A DNA stretch of 64,000 bases from DATCMH01 sp036563505 (lineage in GTDB: Bacteria; Pseudomonadota; Alphaproteobacteria; Rhizobiales; Beijerinckiaceae), in assembly GCA_036563505.1 (NCBI GenBank), contig DATCMH010000002.1, positions 1-64,000 of the forward strand, written 5' to 3'. The notes beneath the pieces were generated by a model. The model was not told where the DNA came from, searched no databases, and saw only the letters and a list, made by a program, of their open reading frames with translations. A program made the position numbers and the translations under genes. Shown piece by piece: positions 17,104 through 26,142 of this stretch (position 1 is the first letter of the stretch; each line of letters starts with the position of its first letter).

Positions 17104-19239
17104 TTACGACCCTTGACGCTTTGACAGGAGATCGCCGGCGCGCCGCTTGAGCCGGGGATCGCGGGAGAGGGTCGCAGCCCGATCCATTCGGTCGAAGGCT
17201 AGGGCCTGTCCGACGCTGGTTTCGGCGAGAGCATGGCGCAACTCGGTGATCGTCCGGACCTCGGCGGCGCCGGCCAGCTCCTTCGCGACGTTGCCGACGA
17301 TGGTCTGACGGCGCGGGTCGGCCCCGTCCTCGAACTCGACCGGTCTGCTGCCTACCAGGAGATTGTCGCTGAAGCGGTTGCGCTTGGCGGCGAGCGGCTC
17401 GTCGCTAAGAAGGTGCTGGAGACGAGGGTAGCGGGTCGACCAAGGCGGCCGGCCGGTCGGCACGGCGTCGAAAGCCGCGCGCACGGGGTTGTCGGGACTG
17501 GTGATGGGCGGGCTGGGCCAGACCTCCCCCCGCCCGTCGATGTGCAAGGAAGGCGACGACGCGACGAAGGCGTTGCCGGTCACCGTGTTGTCGCGGCCGC
17601 CGCCGATGAAGACGGGCTGCTGGACGCGCAGGAAGAGGTTGTTCTCGATCGTGATTCCGCTCGCCATGTCGTCGAGGTAGATGCCTTTGACCTCGAAGGG
17701 CGGTGCCGCGCCGGGGTTGGGCCGGATGTCGTGCAGGAAGTTTCCGTGAAGGCGCGTTCCCTGGGCGGCGATGTCCCGCCCGGTATAGATCGCCCCGGCA
17801 TCGGACGTGTCATTCACCACGTCGAACACTTCGTTGTAGGCGATCTCGTGGTCGTTCCCCTGAAAGCGGATCGCGAAGTGCGGCGCGTGGGCGATCAGGT
17901 TGCCGATCACGCGCATCCCGACGCCGTTGACGGTCACCGCGTTCTTGTAGGTGCGTCCGAGCCGACCGAACCGGGCGAGGACGCTGTCCGTCACGAAGGA
18001 CTCGGCCGGGATCAGGCGCGGCCGGTCTCCGCCCGTCAGGGTGACGGCGCCGTCGCCCGTGTCCGTGACCACGGACCGCCGCATCCCTGAGCGGATCGCC
18101 CCATCGATGACGAGGCCGCGGCCGCCGGTCCAGCGGATCGTGCAGTCGTCGAGCACCACATTCTCTCCGCCCGAGACCGTGACCGCGTCCCCGCGGCTGC
18201 GCTCGAAGGTGATCCCTTCTAGACGGACGTGGCTCGCACCGGCGATGTCGATCAGGCCGGAAGCGACCGAAACCTCGACCGATCCTGACGTGCGCGGGAT
18301 GAGGTGGACGAGGCCGCGGCCCGGATCGCGCCACCACTCGCCCGGGGCGTCGAGCTCCGCGACGGCGTGCTCGACGAAAAAGCGGTCGCCGGCGCGCATT
18401 GGGTAGCGGGGCGTGCCGGCAAGGGCGAGACGTCCCGAGCCGCGCACGGCCGAGACCGCGGGCAGCGTTTCGAACGACCATTTCTCGCCGAGGTAGCCGG
18501 CAACCCAGAGATCGGTTTCCGCCGTCCAGCGATCCGCGTGGCCTCCCGTGACGAGGATGACCGGATCCGCCGCCGCTCCTTTCACTGGTGCTGCCGCGGG
18601 CAATACGACGCGCGCCCAGCCCTCGTTCGGCCAGCGCGCGGGCACGAGCGCCCCGCCCTCGTCGAACAGCTCCAGGCTGGCGGGCACCGAGGGGGTCACG
18701 TGGTCCCGATGAGCGCCGACGCTGGGCTGCTTGGCGGCCGCCTGCGGCAGCTGGAACGCCACGACGCGCTCGCGCTGCTCCGGCGCCACTCCTGGCGGCG
18801 GTTCGGCCGTGCTGCGCACGAGAGGAACGCTGCCCGTCACGCGGGTGGTGCCGTCGGGCGCCCCGCGGATCGTGAGCGGATATTCGGGCCGGCCGCTCAG
18901 ATTCGCGTCGATCCGAACGGGCCGCGCCAGGCGGTGCACGCCGCCGGCCATCTCGATCGTCATCGCAGATGCGCCGCCGCGTTCCCCCCGTCGCTGCCGC
19001 AAGAGCGCGAGCGCCTCGTCGAGGGTCGCCACCACCGGCTCCGGTCCCGCCGGGCGCGCCCGCACGCCGGGGTCGACCCGGATCGTCACGTCCGGGCGAG
19101 CGAGACAGGCCGCGGTCGAGGCGATGAGAGCTGCCGGCAGGAGCGTTGCAACAAGCCAGGAAGACCTATTCGCGCGAGCCTTCGCCGACCTGGAAGACGT
19201 CGCGGGTATTCCCGATCCGATGATCGCGCGCCGCGTCAC
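17104..19239 (-). CDS. Secreted right-handed parallel beta-helix protein of the polysaccharide locus
   Basis: A large extracytoplasmic protein (711 residues from the chosen start). The GTG at 19239 is preferred because GGAGG lies 5 nt upstream; the frame is open 69 codons further without a comparable site. A basic N-terminus leads into a hydrophobic signal segment ending STAAC, a possible but imperfect lipobox. Then come a PEYPLTIRGA-type N-terminal beta domain and many short parallel-helix rungs (VRLEGITFERS, VVLDDCTIRW, IENNLFLRV, NTVTGNAF). Such proteins in exopolysaccharide loci are often polysaccharide lyases, epimerases or hydrolases; no specific catalytic set was identified. Confidence 0.8.
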   Translation of the reverse strand: MTRRAIIGSGIPATSSRSAKARANRSSWLVATLLPAALIASTAACLARPDVTIRVDPGVRARPAGPEPVVATLDEALALLRQRRGERGGASAMTIEMAGGVHRLARPVRIDANLSGRPEYPLTIRGAPDGTTRVTGSVPLVRSTAEPPPGVAPEQRERVVAFQLPQAAAKQPSVGAHRDHVTPSVPASLELFDEGGALVPARWPNEGWARVVLPAAAPVKGAAADPVILVTGGHADRWTAETDLWVAGYLGEKWSFETLPAVSAVRGSGRLALAGTPRYPMRAGDRFFVEHAVAELDAPGEWWRDPGRGLVHLIPRTSGSVEVSVASGLIDIAGASHVRLEGITFERSRGDAVTVSGGENVVLDDCTIRWTGGRGLVIDGAIRSGMRRSVVTDTGDGAVTLTGGDRPRLIPAESFVTDSVLARFGRLGRTYKNAVTVNGVGMRVIGNLIAHAPHFAIRFQGNDHEIAYNEVFDVVNDTSDAGAIYTGRDIAAQGTRLHGNFLHDIRPNPGAAPPFEVKGIYLDDMASGITIENNLFLRVQQPVFIGGGRDNTVTGNAFVASSPSLHIDGRGEVWPSPPITSPDNPVRAAFDAVPTGRPPWSTRYPRLQHLLSDEPLAAKRNRFSDNLLVGSRPVEFEDGADPRRQTIVGNVAKELAGAAEVRTITELRHALAETSVGQALAFDRMDRAATLSRDPRLKRRAGDLLSKRQGS

Positions 19240-19553
19240 ACTTGCCTCCGCATGCAGATCGTTCAAGCCGAACCCGCCCTGCAAGTCGGAGGCCTGCCCC
19301 GGTTGCTCCGTGATGGCATGAACCTGTGCAGCAACGGAACGCCGCATTCCTGATCTGAACCTCAGCGATCTGCGATCTCTCGTGGCCCTGACGACATCGC
19401 GGGCACGGGAAGATCGCGCTTTTTCAGCGATTTGAGCGAGCTTCAACGCCCCGATCGGGCGAGGGTCCCGGACCTCCTCCGTGAGGGCCTGCCGTTTGCA
19501 CCGGACGCGCCGAAGCGGATCTGGCTCAAGGTCCCGGCGGAAGGCGGCTCACC
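19240..19553. other. Divergent intergenic region, 314 bp
   Basis: This region separates the leftward block (beta-helix to WecG) from the rightward acyltransferase-deacetylase-acyltransferase block, so both promoters should lie here. Apart from the GGAGG site serving the beta-helix start, I see no clear operator or hairpin. Confidence 0.4.
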
Positions 19554-20822
19554 ATGGTCTTGGCATTCGATCTGGCGGCTCCCGCGCGCACCAGCAGCCT
19601 CCAGGGCAGCGGGCGCCCGGTCGCGGACGGTTCGTCTGATGCCTCGCGCCAGGATGTACGGACGGAGGTTGTTGACACGGCGCGATACCTTGAAGTCGAG
19701 GCGGCCTTCCGCGCGCTTGCGAACGATGCACCGGAGGGGAACGCGTTCCTCGAGCCCGCCCTGCTCGACGCCGCGCAGCGCGCCACACCCGACGCGCCGA
19801 TCGTCGTTCTCCTCGCCTGGGATGCTCGACAAGTGGCAAGGCTGGTCGGGGCTTGGGCCTTCGTTCGTCGCGGTCGCCTGATCCGCCGCCTGCACGCGCC
19901 CGCCGCCCCGTTCGCGTCCCTTGCGACGCCGGTCATCCGAGCGGGCTGGGCCGAGATCGTGCTGGCGAATTGGTTCGCCCTGATCCAAGCCCATCCTGAC
20001 CTGCCGAAGCTTCTCGAACTCACGCCAGCAGACGAGGGAGGGGAGACCGGCTCCGCCCTCGACCGTCTCGTCGCTGAAGGGCGTTGCCTTCAACGCATCG
20101 TCGCGCGGCATTGCCGTCCGATGCTGGAATCCAATCTCCCGCCAAACGACTATCTGCGGGGATCGCTGTCCAAAGCGCGCCGCAGCAAGCTGCGTCAGTT
20201 GCGCGCGAGGCTGCTCCGCGAAGGCGAGGTGCGCCACGTCCGGCACGAAGGCGCCGCCGTTCCCTCCGCGGTCGAACAGTTCCTGGCGTTGGAAGCCAAA
20301 GGCTGGAAGGGGCGGCGCGGCAGCGCCCTGAGCGCGGACGCCCGTGACGCCGTCTTCGTGCGCGAGGCCGTCACCGCGCTCGCCAAGCGCGATCTCGCAG
20401 CGGTTACGGCGCTGACGTTGGACTCTCGTCCGATCAGCATGTGCCTGCTCCTCCGGTCCGGTCATACGGCCTTTACCTGGAAGATCACCTACGACGAGGC
20501 GTTCGGGACGTTCTCGCCCGGATACCAGCTGGCCGTGGATGACACGACCGCCCTGCTCGACGATCCGCGGCTGGCTCGAACGGATTCCTGCGCGGCCGAC
20601 GCCACCGGGATCATGTCCAAAGTCTGGGTCGAGCTGGCGCGAGCCGCTGAGATGTTCATCGACGTTCGACCGGAGGGAACCCTATGCTTCGCGCTGGTCA
20701 TGGCGGCTCTGGCCGTCGTCAGGTTGGTGCCGGAGCTGAGGCGGCGCCTGCGCCTTCGCTCCAAGCTGAACGATGTCCTGCGCCCCGTCCGGGCCCGTTT
20801 CCGCGCGGCGAGGGCCTCGTGA
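19554..20822 (+). CDS. GNAT-fold acyltransferase (BioF2/FemAB-like)
   Basis: A 422-residue cytoplasmic protein. The C-terminal half carries the BioF2-like acetyltransferase region (SLSKARRSKLRQLRARL, then FLALEAKGWKGRRGSAL, and FTWKITYDEAFGTFSPG), as in CelD/Mig-14-type proteins that acylate polysaccharide or its precursors. The first about 40 residues look unstructured. The AAGG ribosome site just before ATG 19554 supports the start. Its stop overlaps the GTG of the deacetylase gene. The actual acyl group and target are not known. Confidence 0.78.
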   Translation: MVLAFDLAAPARTSSLQGSGRPVADGSSDASRQDVRTEVVDTARYLEVEAAFRALANDAPEGNAFLEPALLDAAQRATPDAPIVVLLAWDARQVARLVGAWAFVRRGRLIRRLHAPAAPFASLATPVIRAGWAEIVLANWFALIQAHPDLPKLLELTPADEGGETGSALDRLVAEGRCLQRIVARHCRPMLESNLPPNDYLRGSLSKARRSKLRQLRARLLREGEVRHVRHEGAAVPSAVEQFLALEAKGWKGRRGSALSADARDAVFVREAVTALAKRDLAAVTALTLDSRPISMCLLLRSGHTAFTWKITYDEAFGTFSPGYQLAVDDTTALLDDPRLARTDSCAADATGIMSKVWVELARAAEMFIDVRPEGTLCFALVMAALAVVRLVPELRRRLRLRSKLNDVLRPVRARFRAARAS

Positions 20823-21679
20823 GCGCCTTGAGCCAAGCCGTTTCCGCCCGGCAGATGACCCCGCCCGCCGGCCTGCAGGACAGGGCCAAGCGCCTCGTTC
20901 TGCGCGGGGTGCTCGATCGCGTGCGCCCCCTCGCCTATCGGCGCGCCCGTGACACGCTCCGGTGCCTGACGTTCCACTATCTCTTTCCGGAGGAGCGGGA
21001 GCACGCGACCCGGCTCTTCGCCGCGTTGAAGCGCGAGGGGGACTTCATCACGACGGGCGAGCTCCTCGCCCTGCTCGAGGGACCGCCCCGACCGACGGGC
21101 CGGCTGTTCCACCTCTCCATCGACGACGGCTTCCAGAACGTGGCGACCGAGGCTCATCCGATCCTCAGGGCGGCCGAGATCCCCTACGCGCTCATGGTCT
21201 GCCCCGCCTTCGTGGGCGCTCCGGCCGAAGGCCTCGACGGCTTCAGACGAAACGCGCGCTACGCCCGGCCCCTCGCCCTGGCCGATTGGGACACCCTGGC
21301 CGTCCTTGCCCGCGAGGGCGTGGAGATCGGGGCACACACCCTGACGCATCGCGAAGTATCGCGGCTGCCGTCCAGCGAGCTCGGGTCCGAGATCGCCGGC
21401 TGTCGGGCGGCGATCCGGGAGCGCCTCGGCATTCCCTGCACGAGCTTCGCGTGGCCGTTCGGCCGAGTCTCGGCGATAAGCGAGGATGCCCTGCAAGTCG
21501 CAGCTGCGTCCGGCTACCGTGCCATCTTCTCCAGCGTGCGCGGCTCGCTGCAATCCGGCATGGGCGTCCCGCGCTACCTGCCGCGGCACCACTTCGAGCC
21601 GGGCTGGCCGATCGCAACCGCGGTCTACTACGCGACGAGAGCGGAACCGACTTTCAGCCCCATCCCGCTGGCCCCGTAG
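20819..21679 (+). CDS. Polysaccharide deacetylase family protein (NodB homology)
   Basis: A 286-residue metal-dependent deacetylase. The GTG start overlaps the previous stop (GTGA). The NodB domain shows the metal/catalytic motif SIDDGFQN (about 96-103) and the second motif GAHTLTHR with two metal-binding His (about 173-180), then a FAWPFG stretch, so the active site looks intact. It would remove acetyl groups from a sugar such as N-acetylated residues in the locus product. It lies between two acyltransferase genes, suggesting the acyl pattern of one polymer is edited by this trio. Confidence 0.88.
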   Translation: MSALSQAVSARQMTPPAGLQDRAKRLVLRGVLDRVRPLAYRRARDTLRCLTFHYLFPEEREHATRLFAALKREGDFITTGELLALLEGPPRPTGRLFHLSIDDGFQNVATEAHPILRAAEIPYALMVCPAFVGAPAEGLDGFRRNARYARPLALADWDTLAVLAREGVEIGAHTLTHREVSRLPSSELGSEIAGCRAAIRERLGIPCTSFAWPFGRVSAISEDALQVAAASGYRAIFSSVRGSLQSGMGVPRYLPRHHFEPGWPIATAVYYATRAEPTFSPIPLAP

Positions 21680-21697
21680 AGCTTGGTTGATCCTCCG

Positions 21698-22792
21698 ATG
21701 AACATGACGACTGCAACGTCGACGATGATCCCTCTCGCGACAGACGCTCCGCGCGCCGGGCCGGGCGGAGGTCGGGCGCTTTCGCGGCGCGACTACCTCG
21801 CCGCGGACGGCCGATTGAGGCTCGAGATCGAGGCGGTCGCTCGCTTCGCGGACCCAGCTCCTGGAAGCCTGTTCGCCCATCCGGCATGGCTGAAGACATA
21901 CGCAGAGGGTGAACTCGTCGTCGTTCACGGCCTGCAGCCGGGCGTGCCGAAACTCGTGTTCCTGCGCGACGGGGGCGGCCTCTTTCATCAGGGTCGCCTG
22001 TTGTCCTTCGAAGCGGCGCTCGTCGAAGATCTCGCCCGGCATCTGCTGGCCCAGACCGGCGCTGCCTTCGCCGTGTTCGAGGACATCGATCTCGACGGCG
22101 CCATGACGCCGGGCCTGCGGCGCCTCGTCTTCCATTACCAGAACAACTGGCGGTTGGATCTTCGGGGAGCCTGGGCGGCAAAGGCGCTCGTGGCCGATAC
22201 GAGGCGCAAGACGCGTGCTCTCAAGCGGGACGTGCCGGACATCTCCATTCGCTTCGAACACGCGCCGACAAGTTCCACCCTGGAACCGGTTTTCGGTTTC
22301 GCGAAGGCTCGGTTCGAGGCGAAGAAGGGGCGTTACGGCATCGACGAAAGGGAACGCGAGCGCCTCTTGAACGTCTCCGCGCTAGTCGGGCACGGGACGG
22401 TTGTTCGCTCCGGCCATAGTGTCATCGCGGCCGATCTAATCTGCATCGCGGGCGAGGAGGCTTACTTCCTGACCCACGGATATCACCACGACTTCGCGCG
22501 TCATCGCCTCGGTCTGGTTTGCCTTCTCCATTCCATCGAACAATGCCAGGCCCTCGGGCTGAAGCACCTGAACCTGCTGTGGGGTGATCTCCCCTACAAA
22601 GCGAGATTGGGCAGCGATCGCGTGCCGCTCACGACCGTCGTCCTGTCGCGCTCGGCGGTGAGCGCTTTTCACCCTGGCCATCTCAGAACGGTTCTGCGAT
22701 TCGGCTGGTTCGATCTGAAGCGCCGTCTCAAGCCGTTTCTGTCGAGGCTGCCGTTTCGGCGCGCGGGCGCTCCTGAACCGTCCGGGAGGTGA
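21698..22792 (+). CDS. GNAT-fold acyltransferase (BioF2/FemAB-like), second copy type
   Basis: A 364-residue protein distantly similar to the acyltransferase two genes upstream: it has ADTRRKTRALKRDVPDISI and AKARFEAKKGRYGID as the counterpart of the SKARR...LEAKGWKG region, and an acetyl-CoA-fold C-terminal half. The ATG at 21698 is used; a TTG five codons earlier is possible. It is 18 bp downstream of the deacetylase. The two acyltransferases are not close enough to be a recent duplication. Confidence 0.72.
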   Translation: MNMTTATSTMIPLATDAPRAGPGGGRALSRRDYLAADGRLRLEIEAVARFADPAPGSLFAHPAWLKTYAEGELVVVHGLQPGVPKLVFLRDGGGLFHQGRLLSFEAALVEDLARHLLAQTGAAFAVFEDIDLDGAMTPGLRRLVFHYQNNWRLDLRGAWAAKALVADTRRKTRALKRDVPDISIRFEHAPTSSTLEPVFGFAKARFEAKKGRYGIDERERERLLNVSALVGHGTVVRSGHSVIAADLICIAGEEAYFLTHGYHHDFARHRLGLVCLLHSIEQCQALGLKHLNLLWGDLPYKARLGSDRVPLTTVVLSRSAVSAFHPGHLRTVLRFGWFDLKRRLKPFLSRLPFRRAGAPEPSGR

Positions 22793-23170
22793 GGCCAGTT
22801 GCACGGCGCGACAAACGCCGTCCAACGCAGGGCGGGGCGGTAGCAGACCCCGTCGAGCGCGCGAGGCCGCGAACCGCATCGATCGGCCTCGTCACGATCA
22901 ACCGAGAGCTCGGCGCACCAAAACCCTTTGTCCCGCGCTCGCTACCGTGGACTACCCAGTTCGGGCGAGCGATCTCGGACCCTGCCGCTCATGTGGCTTC
23001 GGCGGGAGAGCTCGAAGCGACCGTCCCTTTCACATCCATCCCTTGCGGGTGCGCCCCATCGAACACGGACAAGTCGGGATGGGGGGAGGGGCGAGGTCAG
23101 GCCACGATCGCATGCTGTCGACAAACGATGCGCCTCGACAGCAACCGCATTTGCCTTGCGACGAAGATCC
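22793..23170. other. Convergent intergenic region, 378 bp
   Basis: Lies between the rightward acyltransferase block and the leftward polymerase-like gene. No T-rich hairpin or supported coding frame was seen. The sequence changes here from the usual GC-rich style to the AT-richer style of the next gene. Confidence 0.4.
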
Positions 23171-24391
23171 CTAAGCCGCTCCACGGATCGTCGAAAGCTC
23201 ATGAGGCTGCGCGGTGCGCGGGGGCACCGAACCTCCCATGGCTCTCATCACGACGAGCACAATCACGTGGTGAAACGTGTAGATCAAGCAATTATCCGTC
23301 ATCATCACTACGGCTGTATATAGATGGATCCATTGCGAGAAGACGCCACGGGAGAAGATCAGCGCCAGGATGAAATGGAAGATCACGAAGCCAAACAACC
23401 CGTAGTCGAAAAAAATCTTTAACCAATCATTATGGGCGTTCATCCGGAAACCAAGTTCAGATTCGATCACCGTGTCAGCCGCCCCCGGTCCATGTCCGGC
23501 GACGATTTTCCTGAAGGGAGCATCGTCGAGACGATTCCAGATCACTTGCGATATCTCGAAACGGCCCAAAGATATGCTGTTGGCCGAAACGTTCTCCTGA
23601 TCGATCAGACGCGCGCCCATCTCAAATATCTGCGATGAGAACAATGATGAAGCCGAAATCATGATTGACAGGGCGATCGTAATCAGCCTCCGGCGCTGAC
23701 CCATACCGAACCTGCAAATCATCCACTCGAGAACGAGCACGCCGACGATTGCAAGGATGGCGATGCGCTTGTTCGCAGCCATGAAAAGCAGTGCTGTCAG
23801 CACCCCCAAACGGACCCGCCTGGCTCGGATCGCATAGAGAAGGATCACGCCGAGGGGGAAGGCCATCGCGGATTCCAACAGGCCGTCCGATGCAGCGAAA
23901 TCGATCGTGAAACTGATGCCCTCCTGAATTCCTTCGATCATCATGCAGATCAAGCAAGTAAATGCCATAAGCACCACTTCACGGTGAGAAGCGGTCCAGG
24001 CAATCATCGCCATGCATAAAGCAGAAGAGATGATGAGAAAATCTCTCATTAGCCACGGATTGCTGCTCTGGCTGACCAACACCGCGATTGCCGCCGCGCA
24101 AAGATAAGCACCGAAAGCGCCGGCGGCGGCTGCCGAAAAATTGAGAACAAATCTTCCGATCAAAATCTGCGTGACAATGCATACGACCGGGATCGCATAA
24201 AGAATATATTTGGCTTGTCCTTCGTCTTGACTCACTCCGACGCTGGTGAGGCGCCATATCATCAGGAAAGAGGCGACGATGATCGAGGTCCAGATGCCGG
24301 AACTCTGCTGGTCAGGCAAAGAACGGTAGCGGGCCGTGCTCAGGGCGGGCATTGCCTGAGTGCTGCCGGAACGGCCTGCATGCGAGTTCAA
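23171..24391 (-). CDS. O-antigen ligase/polymerase-like membrane protein (Wzy-type)
   Basis: A 406-residue integral membrane protein with about 10-11 hydrophobic segments. The large loop between late segments contains GHGPGAADTVIESELGFRMNAHNDWLKIFFDYG, the H-N-x-W/L pattern typical of O-antigen ligase-like polymerases. It would join flipped repeat units in the periplasm. The gene is notably AT-richer than its neighbours, with codons such as ATA, AAA and TTA that are rare around it, a usual sign of exchange of polymerase genes between strains. ATGA overlap with the chain-length gene upstream ties the two together. Confidence 0.8.
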   Translation of the reverse strand: MNSHAGRSGSTQAMPALSTARYRSLPDQQSSGIWTSIIVASFLMIWRLTSVGVSQDEGQAKYILYAIPVVCIVTQILIGRFVLNFSAAAAGAFGAYLCAAAIAVLVSQSSNPWLMRDFLIISSALCMAMIAWTASHREVVLMAFTCLICMMIEGIQEGISFTIDFAASDGLLESAMAFPLGVILLYAIRARRVRLGVLTALLFMAANKRIAILAIVGVLVLEWMICRFGMGQRRRLITIALSIMISASSLFSSQIFEMGARLIDQENVSANSISLGRFEISQVIWNRLDDAPFRKIVAGHGPGAADTVIESELGFRMNAHNDWLKIFFDYGLFGFVIFHFILALIFSRGVFSQWIHLYTAVVMMTDNCLIYTFHHVIVLVVMRAMGGSVPPRTAQPHELSTIRGAA

Positions 24392-25875
24392 GCGAGCCCT
24401 CCATTCGTGGCACGAAACCGAATTCTCGTTTCAGCTTCCGAGAACGCCGGTGACGACTGAAGCCAGGCTCGCCGCCCGAGGACGAAGACGGTGCCGATTC
24501 CAACTCCCATGAGCGCTGCGCCGAGCAGGAGCGTGATCAAGGAGGCGTTGAGTTTCTCGCGCGGGGGAAGAGCCTCGGAGATGATGCGCGAATTCGCGTT
24601 GTCGACCGACTGCTGCTCGCCGACCTCCTTGGTCCTTCGCAGAAAGGCTTCGTACACGCCGCGATTGCTCTCGGCAGCCCTCTCGAGTTCTCGCAATCTG
24701 ACCGACGCCTTCTTCGTCGAGAGCATGCTCGTTTTCGCTTTGTCCAGATCGCCGGACAGCGCGACCTCCTTGGCGTGGGCGCGGTCATAATCGGCCCGTG
24801 CTGACCGGGCGATGCGACCAAGCTCGTCCTTGATCTGAGAGCTGACGGCCCGCATCTGGGCTTGAATGTTAGCGATCTCTGGATGGCGGGGGCCGAGCAG
24901 GGTCAACGCCTCGGAATAGCGGCGTTCGACCTCGACGTACTGTCCTCGCATCTGACTGATGGTGGGCGACTGAACGGCTTCGGCGATCGACGCCAGATCG
25001 GCCCTCTGGCGGGCTCGCTCGATCAAGTCGCTGCGCGCCTTCAGTTCAGCGGAGCGAGAGCGCGCCTCCGCGAGTTGCGCGTTGAGCGCAACGAGTTGCT
25101 GCTCGCTCACGAGCTGGCCGGAAGCGCCGACGATGTCGTTCTCAGCCTTGTAGGCTTCGACCCGTTCCTCGGCCTGCCGCACCTGATCGCGAAGTTCGGA
25201 CAGGCGGCCGGACAGCGATTGTTCAACGCGCTTTGCCACGCTCGAGCGGGCCGCGAAATCGCTCTCTAGGTAAGCCGCAGCCAGAGCATTCGCGAGATGG
25301 GCCGCCTTCTGCGGCGTCTTCGCTTCGAACGAGACGTCTATGACGAAGCTACGCTCGCCCCTTCGCGCCGATGCCCGCTTCTGGATGGTGCGCAGAGCGC
25401 GAACGACCGGCTCCTCGCGCTTGTCATGGACCCCGATCCACTGTTTGAGACTTCCGATCACGGACCCGACGACACCCGAACTCTCGGTGAATTCAGGATC
25501 GTCATGAAGGTTCTCGCGTGAGATGAGCTCGCGGAGCACGCGTTCGGACGTGATGATCCGAACTTGGCTCTCGACCAGCGGCAGTCCTGCCTCGCTACTC
25601 TGACCCGCCGGCGTCAACTCCTTGTCGGCCACCTGCAGCCCGCGCGGATCGACGAGGAGCTGCGCACTCGCCACGAAGCGCGGCGATGTCGTGAGATACA
25701 CGAACAGTGCGATCACCAGCGATGCCAGTACCGGCACCAGAATGGCGGATCGTTGGTGGCTCAAAGTGGACAACACGGCGCGCAGATCTAAGGTCAACGT
25801 GCTTCGTGGCATATCTTCGTAGGGGCGTTGCGGCGTGCCATAGCGAAACATCGGTGTAGGCGAGTGTGCCGTCAT
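24388..25875 (-). CDS. Polysaccharide chain-length/export protein (Wzz/GumC-like, no kinase domain)
   Basis: A 495-residue inner-membrane protein. Membrane segment 1 is at about 42-64 and segment 2 near 455-475, with the periplasmic part between them. The latter carries long coiled coils (about 210-280 and 380-425) and a GNVR-like end (RLRELERAAESNRGVYEAFL). The C-terminal cytoplasmic tail is short and has no Walker motifs, so a BY-kinase, if used, must be encoded elsewhere. It controls length and assembly of the polymer. The stop overlaps the start of the polymerase-like gene. Confidence 0.88.
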   Translation of the reverse strand: MTAHSPTPMFRYGTPQRPYEDMPRSTLTLDLRAVLSTLSHQRSAILVPVLASLVIALFVYLTTSPRFVASAQLLVDPRGLQVADKELTPAGQSSEAGLPLVESQVRIITSERVLRELISRENLHDDPEFTESSGVVGSVIGSLKQWIGVHDKREEPVVRALRTIQKRASARRGERSFVIDVSFEAKTPQKAAHLANALAAAYLESDFAARSSVAKRVEQSLSGRLSELRDQVRQAEERVEAYKAENDIVGASGQLVSEQQLVALNAQLAEARSRSAELKARSDLIERARQRADLASIAEAVQSPTISQMRGQYVEVERRYSEALTLLGPRHPEIANIQAQMRAVSSQIKDELGRIARSARADYDRAHAKEVALSGDLDKAKTSMLSTKKASVRLRELERAAESNRGVYEAFLRRTKEVGEQQSVDNANSRIISEALPPREKLNASLITLLLGAALMGVGIGTVFVLGRRAWLQSSPAFSEAETRIRFRATNGGLA

Positions 25876-26142
25876 CGTCGTCTCCTTGGCGAGAAGCCAG
25901 GTGTTGCCGCCTCCCTCCGCAATCCACGTGCCGAACGTCGCTCAGCGCCTGAGATGGCAGCCCGAGCGCGCACCCGTCGCAAAGCTGCCCCCTGACGGGA
26001 GCGGCGCCGCGAGGATCAGGTCACCGGCTGGACGATGTGCCCGTCGGCGGAAGTCATCAGGCCGTGGCTCATCCTCCGCCCCGGCCTTCTCCATGGACAG
26101 GCACGCACGGCCGGCAAGCTTCAGGCCCGTCTCCGGCCAACC

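Noticed and set aside
22789..23373. Plus-strand frame of 194 codons after the acyltransferase gene
   Set aside because: It runs across a composition change and into the 3' end of the polymerase-like gene, has no ribosome site, and its translation looks random.
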